64,000 nucleotides of DNA from Paraburkholderia rhizosphaerae (GTDB taxonomy: Bacteria; Pseudomonadota; Gammaproteobacteria; Burkholderiales; Burkholderiaceae): the NCBI RefSeq assembly GCF_004366595.1, contig NZ_SORE01000003.1, forward strand, positions 1 through 64,000. Reading direction: 5' to 3'. The notes beneath the pieces are model-generated. The model saw only the letters and a program-made list of their open reading frames with translations, ran no database searches and was not told the origin of the DNA. Positions 26,572 to 36,359 of the stretch are shown here, in pieces; the first letter of the stretch is position 1; each line of letters begins with the position of its first letter. The translations under genes were made by a program, and so were the position numbers.

Positions 26572-27047
26572 GTAGGAAACCCTGTGTGACTGCCCAGCGG
26601 AGTGCCAACAACGGACAGGTTACCGGAGCGCGGTTGCGCGAACATGCGAAGCACCGCCATGCACGTCCGTGCGGGCCCGCTCACGGCGATCAGACTGCAT
26701 GGAAAAACGCGGAAGCCTGAAAACCGGATGACGGCAGCGCGATAAATGGCGTTGAGACAATGGCCATGGGACGCGCCCGACGTGTTCATTGCAGCCGCTT
26801 ACGCCAACGTGCGCCCGTCCGCGCATTGCGTAGGCCAAGCCTTGTCCAGCGGGCGTGGAGCCTGCCTGCCGGGCTCTTGAATAACTTACGGATTATATCG
26901 CAGCGGGCCTCTTTCCGCACTGCACACAAGACTCTCGCGAACGTTGCAGCAGCAATTTTCCCGATGCCGCTCGTGCGACTCCCATCTGTTTGGCTGACTC
27001 GTCAAACCTCGGAAAATCCTTTATCCTGCATTGAGTTACCACAAACG
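26572..27047. other. Non-coding gap upstream of argF
   Basis: About 475 bp without a supported gene. The only structure I see is the hairpin that follows at 27048 and a modest AT-rich patch near 26878-26900. Promoters of the DUF3579 gene and of argF must lie here, but none stands out. Confidence 0.5.
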
Positions 27048-27099
27048 ACGGCGGTGCCGTCCGGTCCTCGCGGCCGGGTGAGACCGCCGTATTTGTTTT
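27048..27099 (+). promoter_or_regulatory. Terminator-like hairpin with T-tract directly abutting the argF start
   Basis: ACGGCGGT (27048-27055) pairs perfectly with ACCGCCGT (27083-27090); an inner CCGG-rich loop can pair further. ATTTGTTTT and the argF ATG follow at once, with no purine-rich ribosome site between. This looks like an attenuator or a translation-controlling stem. Structure is seen; the role is inferred. Confidence 0.55.
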
Positions 27100-28029
27100 A
27101 TGAACGCCAAAACTATCCGCCACTATCTGCAGTTCAAGGACTTCTCTCTCGACGACTACGAATACGTGCTCGAACGCGCACGCATTCTGAAACGCAAGTT
27201 CAAGAACTACGAAACCTATCACCCGCTGCACGACCGCACGCTCGCGATGATCTTCGAGAAGAACTCAACGCGTACGCGACTATCGTTCGAAGCGGGCATC
27301 TTCCAGCTGGGCGGCCACGCGGTGTTCATGAGCACGCGCGATACGCAGCTTGGCCGCGGTGAGCCGATCGAAGACGCCGCGCAGGTTATCTCGCGGATGG
27401 TCGACATCATCATGATTCGCACGTTCGGCCAGGACATCATCCAGCGCTTTGCCGAGAATTCGCGGGTGCCGGTCATCAACGGGCTGACAAACGAATATCA
27501 CCCGTGCCAGGTGCTGGCTGACATCTTCACGTACTACGAGCATCGCGGGCCGATTCGCGACAAAACGGTCGCGTGGGTCGGCGACGCGAACAACATGCTG
27601 TACACATGGATTCAGGCAGCGCAGATTCTCGGCTTTAAATTGCGCCTGTCCACGCCGCCGGGCTACAAGCTCGATCGCGCGCTGGTCGCGCCGGAGAGCG
27701 CACCGTTCTGCCAGGAATTCGGCGACCCGCACGAAGCCTGCACGGGGGCCGACCTCGTCACCACCGATGTCTGGACCAGCATGGGCTTCGAAGCGGAAAA
27801 CGAAGCGCGCAAGAAAGCGTTCGCGGACTGGTGCGTCGATGCGGACATGATGGCGCTCGCAAACAGGGACGCGCTGTTCATGCACTGCCTGCCCGCGCAT
27901 CGCGGCGAAGAAGTGAGCGCGGAAGTGATCGACGGGCCGCAAAGCGTCGTGTGGGACGAAGCGGAGAACCGTCTGCACGTGCAGAAGGCGCTGTTGGAAT
28001 ATCTGCTGCTCGGCAAGCTCAATCACTGA
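27100..28029 (+). CDS. argF: Ornithine carbamoyltransferase
   Basis: A 309-residue anabolic OTCase (carbamoyl phosphate + ornithine to citrulline). The carbamoyl-phosphate loop STRTR is at 56-60 in FEKNSTRTRLSFEAG. HPCQVLAD and the C-terminal MHCLPAHRGEEVS are the other active-site motifs; the conserved ornithine-binding VWTSMGFE is present. The start MNAKTIRHYLQFKDFSL is the usual Burkholderia N-terminus. No ribosome site is visible and a hairpin ends 9 bp before the ATG. argG follows 152 bp later. Confidence 0.97.
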   Translation: MNAKTIRHYLQFKDFSLDDYEYVLERARILKRKFKNYETYHPLHDRTLAMIFEKNSTRTRLSFEAGIFQLGGHAVFMSTRDTQLGRGEPIEDAAQVISRMVDIIMIRTFGQDIIQRFAENSRVPVINGLTNEYHPCQVLADIFTYYEHRGPIRDKTVAWVGDANNMLYTWIQAAQILGFKLRLSTPPGYKLDRALVAPESAPFCQEFGDPHEACTGADLVTTDVWTSMGFEAENEARKKAFADWCVDADMMALANRDALFMHCLPAHRGEEVSAEVIDGPQSVVWDEAENRLHVQKALLEYLLLGKLNH

Positions 28030-28181
28030 GTCCGCCCGGGCGTTCAGGCGCGCCATCGCAACTAGCCTCACACCGCCGCCCCGTCCAAAACGCGGGACAT
28101 ACGGCGGTTTAGTGTCAAAATAGCGTTTTTCCGCGCGCCGGGGCCGCCGGCGCGCACTAGTCTTCCAGCTACGAGTCCATC

Positions 28182-29411
28182 ATGAGCGATATCAAGAAAG
28201 TCGTGCTCGCCTATTCGGGCGGCCTCGACACCTCCGTCATCCTGAAGTGGTTGCAGGACAACTACGACGCCGAAGTCGTCACGTTCACGGCCGACATCGG
28301 CCAGGGCGAAGAGCTGGAACCGGCACGCAAGAAAGCGCTGCAACTCGGCATCAAACAGGAAAACATCTACATCGAAGACCTGCGCGAAGAGTTCGTGCGC
28401 GACTTCGTGTTCCCAATGTTCCGTGCGAATACGCTCTATGAAGGCGAATATCTGCTCGGCACGTCTATCGCGCGTCCGCTGATCGCGAAGCGCCAGATCG
28501 ACATCGCGCGCGCGACGGGTGCACAAGCGGTCTCGCACGGCGCGACCGGCAAGGGCAACGATCAGGTCCGCTTTGAACTGGGCTATTACGCGCTGGAACC
28601 CGGCATCAAGGTGATCGCGCCGTGGCGTGAATGGGACCTGCTGTCGCGCGAGAAGCTGCTCGCTTACGCGGAAAAGTCGGGCATTCCGATCGAAATGAAG
28701 CACAAGCAGGGCGGCGCGCCTTATTCGATGGACGCGAACCTGCTGCATATCTCGTTCGAAGGCCGTCACCTCGAAGATCCGAAGGCCGAGGCCGAAGCCG
28801 ACATGTGGCGCTGGACCGTATCGCCGGAAGAGGCGCCGGATCAGCCGGAATACATCGATATCGAGTACGAGCACGGCGATCCTGTCGCATTGAATGGCAA
28901 GCGTTTGTCGCCGGCCGCGATGCTCACCGAACTGAACCGGCTGGGCGGAAAGCACGGCATCGGACGGCTCGACCTCGTCGAGAATCGCTATGTCGGCATG
29001 AAATCGCGCGGCTGCTATGAAACGCCGGGCGGCACGATCATGCTGAAGGCGCACCGGGGCATCGAATCGATCACCCTCGACCGCGAAGTCGCGCACCTGA
29101 AGGACGATTTGATGGCGCGCTATGCATCGCTGATTTACAACGGCTACTGGTGGAGCCCGGAACGCCGCGCAGTGCAGGTGCTCGTCGACCACACGCAGGA
29201 AAAGGTCAACGGCTGGGTACGTGTGAAGCTGTATAAGGGCAGCGTCTCGGTGGTCGCGCGCGATTCGAAGGACACCCTGTTCGACAAGACTATCGCCACG
29301 TTCGACGACGACGGCGGCGCATACAACCAGGCGGACGCCGGCGGCTTTATCAAGCTGAACGCGCTGCGGATGCGGATTGCGGAAAACGCTCGCCGCAAGC
29401 GCGGGTCTTAA
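28182..29411 (+). CDS. argG: Argininosuccinate synthase
   Basis: A 409-residue enzyme joining citrulline and aspartate with ATP to argininosuccinate. The N-type PP-loop is [15 protein letters not shown] (10-24). Further motifs are [16 protein letters not shown], the citrulline site [12 protein letters not shown], and IAPWREWDL. Type 1 length (about 400). It is the step after ArgF and is probably expressed with it. A tandem repeat and a terminator follow the stop. Confidence 0.98.
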   Translation: MSDIKKVVLAYSGGLDTSVILKWLQDNYDAEVVTFTADIGQGEELEPARKKALQLGIKQENIYIEDLREEFVRDFVFPMFRANTLYEGEYLLGTSIARPLIAKRQIDIARATGAQAVSHGATGKGNDQVRFELGYYALEPGIKVIAPWREWDLLSREKLLAYAEKSGIPIEMKHKQGGAPYSMDANLLHISFEGRHLEDPKAEAEADMWRWTVSPEEAPDQPEYIDIEYEHGDPVALNGKRLSPAAMLTELNRLGGKHGIGRLDLVENRYVGMKSRGCYETPGGTIMLKAHRGIESITLDREVAHLKDDLMARYASLIYNGYWWSPERRAVQVLVDHTQEKVNGWVRVKLYKGSVSVVARDSKDTLFDKTIATFDDDGGAYNQADAGGFIKLNALRMRIAENARRKRGS

Positions 29412-29438
29412 GCGTCGATGAAGCGGCGGCCTCGCGGT

Positions 29439-29500
29439 CGCTGCTTCAGCGTCGCTGATTCAGAGTCCCTGCTTCAAATTCCCTGCTTCAAATTCCCTGA
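29439..29500. repeat. Degenerate 14-bp tandem repeat after argG
   Basis: Four consecutive 14-bp units: CGCTGCTTCAGCGT (29439), CGCTGATTCAGAGT (29453), CCCTGCTTCAAATT (29467) and CCCTGCTTCAAATT (29481), plus a partial CCCTGA. It lies between the argG stop and its terminator. Confidence 0.8.
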
Positions 29501-29501
29501 T

Positions 29502-29536
29502 AAGCCGGTGCACGACTACGTGCGCCGGCTTTTTTT
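29502..29536 (+). terminator. Rho-independent terminator of argG
   Basis: AAGCCGG and CCGGCTT pair, with inner GCAC/GTGC, followed by a run of seven Ts. The left side lacks an A-run, so it favours argG. Confidence 0.88.
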
Positions 29537-29589
29537 ATGGATCGAATCATCGGCCGTCCACGGCGGCCTGCTCTAGCGCCGCCAGATGC

Positions 29590-30717
29590 TCAAAGAAAGA
29601 TCGGCTCCGGCTCGAGGTCCACGCCGAAACGCTCCGCGACGTCACGTTGAATCGCCGCAGCCAGCGCCAGCACGTCAGCGCCGGTGGCCCCGCCTCGATT
29701 GACGAGCACCAGCGCCTGCCGGTCATGCACGGCCGCCGCGCCGAGCGCGCGGCCCTTCCACCCGCAGCGGTCGATCAGCCACCCGGCCGCGAGCTTCACG
29801 CGCCCGTCCGGCTGCGGATACGACACCACGCCAGGCTCGCGCTCACGCAGCGCTTCGAATTGCGCGGCGCCAATCACAGGGTTCTTGAAAAAGCTGCCGG
29901 CGTTGCCGAGCGCAAGCGGGTCGGGCAGCTTCGCCCGGCGCACCCGGACCACCGCGTCGAAGATCGCGCGAGCGCCGGACGCGGCGTTGGGGTTGGCGTT
30001 GGCGTCACAACTGCCACTGCCACTGCTGTTGCCGCCGCCACCGTTGACGCTTCCGTCACTGCTTTCACCGCCAACGTCCTGTTGGCCGGCAGCCAGTTCG
30101 CGCGCGATGTCCGCATAGCCGGCTCGCGGCGTCCAGACTTTCGGCAACCGGAAGGTGACCGACGTAATCGCGAAGCGGTCGCGCCCTTCCCGCTTGAAAA
30201 AGCTGTCGCGATAGCCGAACCGGCACGCGCGCGGGTCGAGCTCGACGGTCTGACCGGACACGAGATCGACCGCGCGCAGCGACGCAAAGCGCTCGGCCAT
30301 TTCGAGCCCATAAGCGCCGATGTTCTGGATCGGCGCGGCGCCCACCGTGCCGGGAATCAGCGCGAGGTTCTCGAGGCCGGGCAAGCCCTGCGCGAGCGTC
30401 CATTCGACGAACTGATGCCAGTTTTCACCTGCCGCCGCCTCGACAAACCACGCGTCGCCGTCCTCGCGGACGATGCGCCGGCCGCGCAGCGCGATCAGCA
30501 GCACGAGCCCGGCGAAGTCGCGTGTCAGTACGACGTTGCTGCCGCCGCCGAGCACCAGCCGCGGCAGCCCGGCCACACGCGGGTCGCGAACCGCCGCAAG
30601 CAACTGGTCTTCCCGTTCGATCCGGCACGCTAGCCGCGCACGCACGTCGAAACCGAACGTGTTATGCGCGCGGAGCGGGTAGTCGGCTATAAACGAAACG
30701 GCGGCAGCTTCGGACAT
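29590..30717 (-). CDS. murB: UDP-N-acetylenolpyruvoylglucosamine reductase
   Basis: A 375-residue flavoenzyme that reduces enolpyruvyl-UDP-GlcNAc to UDP-MurNAc with NADPH. The FAD domain has [20 protein letters not shown] (55-74) and [20 protein letters not shown] (121-140). The substrate part has [10 protein letters not shown] and the catalytic-Ser motif [11 protein letters not shown]. Residues about 211-248 are an added Gly/Ser/Asn-rich stretch ([20 protein letters not shown]) not found in standard MurB. It lies between helices of the third domain, so it is probably a surface loop. The neighbours are unrelated. Confidence 0.95.
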   Translation of the reverse strand: MSEAAAVSFIADYPLRAHNTFGFDVRARLACRIEREDQLLAAVRDPRVAGLPRLVLGGGSNVVLTRDFAGLVLLIALRGRRIVREDGDAWFVEAAAGENWHQFVEWTLAQGLPGLENLALIPGTVGAAPIQNIGAYGLEMAERFASLRAVDLVSGQTVELDPRACRFGYRDSFFKREGRDRFAITSVTFRLPKVWTPRAGYADIARELAAGQQDVGGESSDGSVNGGGGNSSGSGSCDANANPNAASGARAIFDAVVRVRRAKLPDPLALGNAGSFFKNPVIGAAQFEALREREPGVVSYPQPDGRVKLAAGWLIDRCGWKGRALGAAAVHDRQALVLVNRGGATGADVLALAAAIQRDVAERFGVDLEPEPIFL

Positions 30718-30967
30718 CGGGTTGAAAAGGTCAGAGGACTAACGGGCGGAGACGACCAAGGCTGACAAAGGCTCGGACCGGTTTGTTTCAACACGGCGTC
30801 AGCGTGAAACGAAACGCAAAACGATCCGTAAAGCCATACCGTCGACGCGCAAGCCTTGGGCAAACGATAGGGCATCGGTAAAATGACATCGGTTCGTGAT
30901 TATAGCGAGTGCGGCGCGCGCGCCCGGCGGGCGGCATCGCGGCACCGCGGCACTATGGGAGAGAAAA

Positions 30968-31453
30968 ATGCCATCGTTCGACGTCGTCTGCGAAGCCAAC
31001 ATGGTTGAGGTGAAAAATGCAATCGAGCAGTCGAACAAGGAAATTTCGACGCGCTTCGACTTCAAGGGATCGGATGCTCGCGTCGAGCAAAAGGAGCGCG
31101 AGCTAACCGCGTTCGCCGATGACGAGTTCAAGCTCGGCCAGGTGAAGGACGTGCTGCTCGGCAAAATGGCGAAGCGCAGCGTCGATGTGCGCTTCCTCGA
31201 TTACGGCAAGATCGAGAAGATCGGCGGCGACAAGGTCAAGCAGGTCGTCACGATCAAGAAAGGCGTATCGGGCGACCTCGCGAAGAAAATCGTCAAGCTT
31301 GTGAAAGACAGCAAGATCAAGGTGCAGGCGAGCATCCAGGGCGACGCGGTGCGCGTCGCCGGCACGAAACGCGACGACCTGCAAAGCGTGATCGCGATGC
31401 TGCGCAAGGAAGTGACGGATACCCCGCTCGATTTCAACAACTTCCGCGACTGA
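30968..31453 (+). CDS. yajQ: YajQ family nucleotide/c-di-GMP-binding protein
   Basis: A 161-residue protein with two ferredoxin-like halves. It starts [20 protein letters not shown] and has [50 protein letters not shown] and the end [10 protein letters not shown], all typical. Family members bind nucleic acids, and some bind c-di-GMP and assist a LysR-type regulator (Xanthomonas XC_3703). GGGAGAG precedes the chosen ATG; a longer in-frame start at 30896 is not favoured. Function here is inferred only by family. Confidence 0.95.
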   Translation: MPSFDVVCEANMVEVKNAIEQSNKEISTRFDFKGSDARVEQKERELTAFADDEFKLGQVKDVLLGKMAKRSVDVRFLDYGKIEKIGGDKVKQVVTIKKGVSGDLAKKIVKLVKDSKIKVQASIQGDAVRVAGTKRDDLQSVIAMLRKEVTDTPLDFNNFRD

Positions 31454-31687
31454 CTTCTCGCGGTCGCCGGCAGATCGGATGAGCTGGCGGCTTCGCGAGC
31501 GTGTCGAGACGGAACGTGGCGTGCAGTGCGCAACGAGGCTTTGCGCGTCGCCCGGCCGCTCGCCATTCTGTCCGCCCATCCGCCTCGCCATTCGTCCTGC
31601 GGTTCTGCGGTCCTGCGGTCCGTCTTTCCGTTCGCCCGGCCCCGCTGGTCCATCTTCCCTGTGCGCCGCGCCGTCAATCCACCGCCG

Positions 31688-32338
31688 TCACGGCTTCCTG
31701 GGCCCCGCGCCGCCGGCCCTTCCGCCTTCCGCCTCTTTCTTCTTCTCGCCAATCCGGCTTTCCTTCCCGGCCACCAGCTTCGCGATATTGCCGCGATGGC
31801 GCCAGATCAGCAGCGCACTCATCGCAACGATCGACAGCGCGATCACATTCGGTCCGAACAGAAAGCCGTCGAACAGTGGCGCGAAGATTGCCGCGCAAAT
31901 CGCCGCAAGTGACGAGTAGCGCATAAAGAACGCGACGATCAGCCAGGTCAACAGCGTCGCGATACCGAGCACCGGATTGATCGCCAGCAGCACGCCCGCC
32001 GCGGTCGCGACGCCTTTGCCGCCCTTGAAGCGGAAAAACACCGGATACAGATGCCCGAGGAACACCGCGATGGCGGCGATCGCAATCGACGTATCGTCGA
32101 GGTTGTAGCGCGCGCCGTAGTGACCGACAAACCACACAGGCACCCAACCCTTCAGCGCATCGCCGATCAGCGTCAGGACGGCGGCCTTTTTGTTGCCTGT
32201 GCGCAGCACGTTGGTCGCACCCGGGTTGCCGGACCCATACGAACGCGGGTCGGCCAGGCCCATCGCCGCGCTCACGATCACGGCAAACGACACCGAACCG
32301 ATCAGATAGGACACAACGGCAACAATCAGGTTTTCCAT
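31688..32338 (-). CDS. plsY: Glycerol-3-phosphate acyltransferase PlsY
   Basis: A 216-residue inner-membrane enzyme that moves the acyl group from acyl-phosphate to glycerol-3-phosphate, the first phospholipid step. Motif 1 is [16 protein letters not shown] (33-48), motif 2 is [15 protein letters not shown], and motif 3 lies near [14 protein letters not shown]. About five membrane helices. The last 20 residues ([20 protein letters not shown] and on) form a basic/Gly tail. ATG at 32338 is chosen because the first helix begins right after it. Confidence 0.95.
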   Translation of the reverse strand: MENLIVAVVSYLIGSVSFAVIVSAAMGLADPRSYGSGNPGATNVLRTGNKKAAVLTLIGDALKGWVPVWFVGHYGARYNLDDTSIAIAAIAVFLGHLYPVFFRFKGGKGVATAAGVLLAINPVLGIATLLTWLIVAFFMRYSSLAAICAAIFAPLFDGFLFGPNVIALSIVAMSALLIWRHRGNIAKLVAGKESRIGEKKKEAEGGRAGGAGPRKP

Positions 32339-32496
32339 ATCGAAACTCTTGTAGGTATCAAACATCGCGATGATGAACGCGTGCCGTTGAACACGGCTTT
32401 CGCGCGCCCGATAGCGCCGGATCGCGCCAGATGCCAGCCGCCTGCTACGGATCGCGCTTTCACGACGGCGCACATTCTACCGAAGCCGCCAGCCTC

Positions 32497-32988
32497 TTAA
32501 TCGACGCTTGCGCACTGCACCGGTTTCGCCCCGAGTACGCCGGTCAGCACGCTCGGCGCGATGCTGACCAGAAACCCGCGCCGCCCGCCGTTGATCCATA
32601 TCCGATCCAGTTCGAGAATGCCCGATTCGACATAGACCGGCATCGGCTTACGCGTGCCGAATGGCGATGTACCGCCAATCAGGTACCCTGAGTGCCGGTT
32701 CGCGACGTCCGGCTTGCAGGGCTCGACGCGCTTCACGCCGATTTGCCGCGCGAGATTCTTCGTCGACACCGTACGGTCGCCGTGCATCAGCACGATCAAC
32801 GGCTTCGCATGCTCGTCTTCCATCACGAGTGTCTTCACGACGTGATGCTCATCGACGCCGAGTTGACGGGCCGATTCCTCCGTGCCGCCATGCTCGACGT
32901 AGTCATACGGATGCTCGCCAAATTCAATGCGGTGACGCCGCAGAAATTGCGTGGCGGGCGTTTCGGAAACGTGTCTGGATTTGCTCAT
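32497..32988 (-). CDS. ybaK: Cys-tRNA(Pro)/Cys-tRNA(Cys) deacylase YbaK
   Basis: A 163-residue editing protein of the YbaK/EbsC family that hydrolyses mischarged Cys-tRNA(Pro). It has the core VVKTLVMEDE, MHGDRTVSTKNLARQIGVKR, and the conserved GYLIGGTSPFGTRKPMPVYV with INGGRRGFLVSI. Length matches E. coli YbaK. It lies downstream of a gap of 152 bp from the divergent AMP ligase and just before plsY on the same strand. Confidence 0.93.
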   Translation of the reverse strand: MSKSRHVSETPATQFLRRHRIEFGEHPYDYVEHGGTEESARQLGVDEHHVVKTLVMEDEHAKPLIVLMHGDRTVSTKNLARQIGVKRVEPCKPDVANRHSGYLIGGTSPFGTRKPMPVYVESGILELDRIWINGGRRGFLVSIAPSVLTGVLGAKPVQCASVD

Positions 32989-33140
32989 CGGCGCATTGTA
33001 ATGTCCGCGCGTCGCCGCGCGCCATCTGCCGAACGGTCAGGATTGTGCGGACCCCCGCGCCTGTGGCACGATCGTTCGCGATTCGTCAGCTTGAGATCGG
33101 CAGCGCCTTTGCCCCGCCGCGTCGCTGCCAGGAGATTGCC

Positions 33141-34748
33141 TTGAGCCATCCGCCGTATCCGCGTGCATCCGATAGTGCCCAGTTACGCGCCGACGTCGTC
33201 GTCGACGCGGCGGCGTTGCTCGCATCGCTGCCTGCACGCATCTGCGCTATTCCGGTGGCGAGCGCCACGCGTCATCCCGAGCATCTCGCGCTGATCGAAG
33301 ACACACGGCGCCTGACCTATGCGCAGCTCGCCGCCGCCATCGACGTGGCCGCCGCGACGCTACGCGAGCTCGGCGTGCGCGGCGGCGATCGTGTGATGAT
33401 CGTCGCGGAAAACTGCGTCGCGCAGATCGTGCTGTTATTTGCCACCGCGCAACTCGACGCATGGGCGCTGCTCTGCAACGCGCGCCTCGCGACGACTGAA
33501 CTCGATGCGATCAGCAAACACGCACGGCCGCGCATGACCGTCTTCACGACCGAAGCGTCGGCGCACGCCGCGCAGCATGCGCAGCGCTGCGGCGCGCAGC
33601 CCGCACCCCCGAGCGCATACGCGCTTGAGTCCAGAATCGGTGCGTGGTCATATACGGTCGATCCCGACGCACTTACGGAACCGTTCGAAGTCGCAGGCGA
33701 ATATCAGTGCGCCGCGCTGATCTACACGACCGGCACCACCGGCACGCCAAAGGGCGTGATGCTGTCGCATCGCAATCTGCTTTTCATCGCGGCAATGTCC
33801 AGTACGCTGCGTCGCGTCGATCCGGACGACGTCGTCTACACGGTGTTGCCGGTGTCGCACGTATACGGGCTTGCGTCAGTGTGCCTCGCGAGCCTCTATG
33901 CGGGTGCAACGTTGCGGCTTGCACCGCGTTTTGCGCCGGAAGCGGTACGTGTCGCGCTTGCCGAAGAACGGGTGTCGATTTTTCAGGGGGTGCCCGCGAT
34001 GCACGCGAAGGTGCTCGACTATCTGCGTACGCAGCGTCTGCGCTGGTCCGCCCCCCGCTTGCGGTTCGCGTACTCGGGCGGCTCACCGCTCGATGCAACG
34101 CTGAAAGCACGCGTCGAAGCCGTTTACGGCGTCGCGCTGCACAACGGCTATGGAATGACCGAAACCAGCCCGACCGTCGCGCATACGCTGCTCGATGCCC
34201 CGCGCACAGACTGCTCGGTGGGCCCGCCCATCCCCGGTATCGACGTGCGATTCGTAGCGCCGGATGGCGCCGATGTCGGACGCGGTGATGTCGGCGAGCT
34301 CTGGGTGCGCGGCCCCAATGTGATGCTCGGCTACTATCGCGCGGCCGCTCAAACGCGCGCTGCTGTATCTGAAGACGGCTGGCTCAAAACCGGCGACCTG
34401 GCGACGCAGGACCCGGATGGTGCAATGCATATCGTCGGGCGCAGCAAGGAATTGATTATCCGTTCAGGGTTCAATGTCTATCCAGCGGAGGTCGAGCAGG
34501 TGCTGAACGCACATTCAGATGTCGTGCAGTCCGCGGTGATCGGGCGACCGGCAAGCGATGGCGACGAGGAAGTGGTCGCATTTGTTGAACTGCTCGCCGG
34601 CGCGCACGTGTCGCCCGCGCAGCTGGTCGAATGGTGCGGAACGCGGCTTGCTCCGTATAAGCGGCCTGTCGAAGTGAAGGTGCTCGACGCACTGCCCGCT
34701 GCTTCGACCGGAAAGATTCTGAAGCACAAGCTGCGTGACCTCGTATAA
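33141..34748 (+). CDS. AMP-dependent acyl-CoA synthetase/ligase (ANL superfamily)
   Basis: A 535-residue adenylate-forming enzyme of the class I type, probably activating a carboxylic acid to its CoA thioester. Core motifs: the P-loop YTTGTTGTPKGVMLSHRN (about 193-210), GYGMTETSPTV, GELWVRGPNVMLGYY, the Asp in WLKTGDLATQD, SKELIIRSGFNVYPAEVE, and the catalytic Lys in STGKILKHKLRDL. A TTG start at 33141 is chosen because a perfect GGAG lies 6 bp upstream; an ATG-led extension would run over the ybaK promoter. The N-terminal 30 residues are unique. Substrate not predictable; no pathway neighbours. Confidence 0.9.
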   Translation: MSHPPYPRASDSAQLRADVVVDAAALLASLPARICAIPVASATRHPEHLALIEDTRRLTYAQLAAAIDVAAATLRELGVRGGDRVMIVAENCVAQIVLLFATAQLDAWALLCNARLATTELDAISKHARPRMTVFTTEASAHAAQHAQRCGAQPAPPSAYALESRIGAWSYTVDPDALTEPFEVAGEYQCAALIYTTGTTGTPKGVMLSHRNLLFIAAMSSTLRRVDPDDVVYTVLPVSHVYGLASVCLASLYAGATLRLAPRFAPEAVRVALAEERVSIFQGVPAMHAKVLDYLRTQRLRWSAPRLRFAYSGGSPLDATLKARVEAVYGVALHNGYGMTETSPTVAHTLLDAPRTDCSVGPPIPGIDVRFVAPDGADVGRGDVGELWVRGPNVMLGYYRAAAQTRAAVSEDGWLKTGDLATQDPDGAMHIVGRSKELIIRSGFNVYPAEVEQVLNAHSDVVQSAVIGRPASDGDEEVVAFVELLAGAHVSPAQLVEWCGTRLAPYKRPVEVKVLDALPAASTGKILKHKLRDLV

Positions 34749-34841
34749 CGCGAGCGACCTTCGCGACGCACGCTCGGATGCGCGCGCTTGCGTTGCCCAG
34801 GCCTTGCGGTTTCGATTGCCGGTGCCGGTTGCCACTAGCCG

Positions 34842-35798
34842 TCACCCACGCGGATGATGCGTCGCATGCAGCGACTTCAACCGCTCACGCGCAACGTGCG
34901 TATAAATCTGCGTCGTCGAAATATCGGTATGCCCGAGCAGCAACTGCACGACACGCAAGTCCGCACCGTGGTTCAACAAATGCGTCGCGAACGCATGCCT
35001 GAGCGTATGGGGCGACAGCGGCGCATGCACGCCGGCCGCCGTCGCATGACGCTTGATGATGTTCCAGAACTGCTGACGCGTCATGCCCTCCGCGCGCGCG
35101 GTCACGAACAGCGCATCAGCCGCGCGCGCACCGAGCAGCGCGGGCCGCGACTCGCGCAGATACCGCTCGATCCAGCCATGCGCCTCCTCGCCGAACGGAA
35201 TCAGCCGCTCTTTCGCACCCTTGCCGAGCACGCGCACGACGCCTTCATTGAGGCCGACCTCAACGGTCTTCAACGTCACAAGCTCGGTCACGCGCAAGCC
35301 GCTGGCGTACATCAGCTCGAGCATCGTACGGTCGCGCAATCCGAGCGGCGTGTCGATATCGGGCGCACCGAGCAATGCTTCGACCTGCGCCTCGGTCAGC
35401 GTCGATGGAAAACGCGGCGGCTGCTTCGCCGAACGGATGCGCAGCGTCGGGTCCGCTGCCGCGCGATGTTCGCGCACCGCCCACGCGTAGTAACGCCGAA
35501 ACACCGACAGGCGACGATTCGCGGACGTCGATTTGTCCTTCGCGCGCACCGCGCTGTACGCGGTCAGATCCACTTCGGCAGCGGTATCGAGCGACGCATT
35601 GCGGGTTGCCGCGAGCCATTCGGCAAAGAGGCGCAGATCGCGCCGGTAGGCATCGAGCGTGTTGCGCGACAAACCGTGCTCGAGCCACAGTGCGTCGCAG
35701 AACGCGTCGATCGACGCGCCGCTCGACTGTAAAAGCGGCGACCCGATGGATGCGTCGGTCGACTCCGCGGTAATAGCGGGGGTAAAAGCGTCGCTCAT
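34842..35798 (-). CDS. xerD: Site-specific tyrosine recombinase XerD
   Basis: A 318-residue recombinase that, with XerC and FtsK, resolves chromosome dimers at dif. Catalytic residues by position: Arg169 (YASGLRVTEL), Lys193 (VLGKGAKER), His264 and Arg267 (SPHTLRHAFATH), His290 (LGHTDISTTQ) and Tyr299 (IYTHV). The N-terminal SAM-like domain is at about 30-120. The N-terminus has about 25 extra residues over E. coli XerD. It overlaps the upstream ogt gene by 4 bp (ATGA) and is cotranscribed with it. It is the chromosomal XerD and not an integron or phage integrase by sequence. Confidence 0.95.
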   Translation of the reverse strand: MSDAFTPAITAESTDASIGSPLLQSSGASIDAFCDALWLEHGLSRNTLDAYRRDLRLFAEWLAATRNASLDTAAEVDLTAYSAVRAKDKSTSANRRLSVFRRYYAWAVREHRAAADPTLRIRSAKQPPRFPSTLTEAQVEALLGAPDIDTPLGLRDRTMLELMYASGLRVTELVTLKTVEVGLNEGVVRVLGKGAKERLIPFGEEAHGWIERYLRESRPALLGARAADALFVTARAEGMTRQQFWNIIKRHATAAGVHAPLSPHTLRHAFATHLLNHGADLRVVQLLLGHTDISTTQIYTHVARERLKSLHATHHPRG

Positions 35799-36265
35799 GC
35801 GTAGCTCACGCCTTCGTGCGCGAGCAGCCAGCGCTTGACCTTCCGGTAATAGCCGTCGTCGCCATGATGCGCGAAGCCGCCGATACCGCCGGAAGCGACT
35901 ACCCGATGGCACGGAATCACGATCGGATATGCATTTGACCCGCACGCCTGGCCCACTGCGCGCGGCACACTGCCAATTTCCTTCGCCAGTTGGCCGTAGG
36001 TCAGCACCATGCCGGGCGGGATTGCGCTGATCGCTTGCCAGACGCGCCGCTGGAACGCGGTGCCAACAACGGCAAGCGGCAGGTCGAAGTTCGCCGACGC
36101 GTGCTCGAGATAGCGTTCGATCTGCTCGGCGGCCTCTTTCGCCAGCACCGTGTCGGGCTCGACGCTTTGCACCGAGTCCGGCAAATAGACGATCTCGCGC
36201 ACCTTGGCCCCTTCGACGCGGACGCCGATCTTGCCGAACGGCGCCTCGATCACTGCATTGAACAT
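35795..36265 (-). CDS. ogt: Methylated-DNA--[protein]-cysteine S-methyltransferase
   Basis: A 156-residue suicide repair protein that removes O6-alkyl groups from guanine. The acceptor Cys119 is in IPCHRVV. The HTH with GQLAKEIGSVPRAVGQACGS and the Asn hinge (SNAYPIVIPCH) are intact, and GGFAHHGDDGYYRKVKRWLL closes the fold. Length fits stand-alone Ogt, not Ada. ATG at 36265 is chosen on similarity. The stop overlaps the xerD start. Confidence 0.94.
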   Translation of the reverse strand: MFNAVIEAPFGKIGVRVEGAKVREIVYLPDSVQSVEPDTVLAKEAAEQIERYLEHASANFDLPLAVVGTAFQRRVWQAISAIPPGMVLTYGQLAKEIGSVPRAVGQACGSNAYPIVIPCHRVVASGGIGGFAHHGDDGYYRKVKRWLLAHEGVSYA

Positions 36266-36359
36266 GATGAACGTATCCTCCCGATAGCGGCCGGGATGGC
36301 AGCCTCGCCGACCCATCTCACGCGCGCCCGGCCGGTTTATCCAGCCATGGCGGCCCACT

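Noticed and set aside
31580..31640. CTGCGGT repeats between yajQ and plsY as a regulatory array
   Set aside because: Only about three imperfect copies and no relation to a promoter; more likely simple-sequence drift.
34842..35798. Integron or phage integrase
   Set aside because: The tyrosine recombinase reads as chromosomal XerD, lies in an operon with ogt and has no attachment site, tRNA or cassette array nearby.
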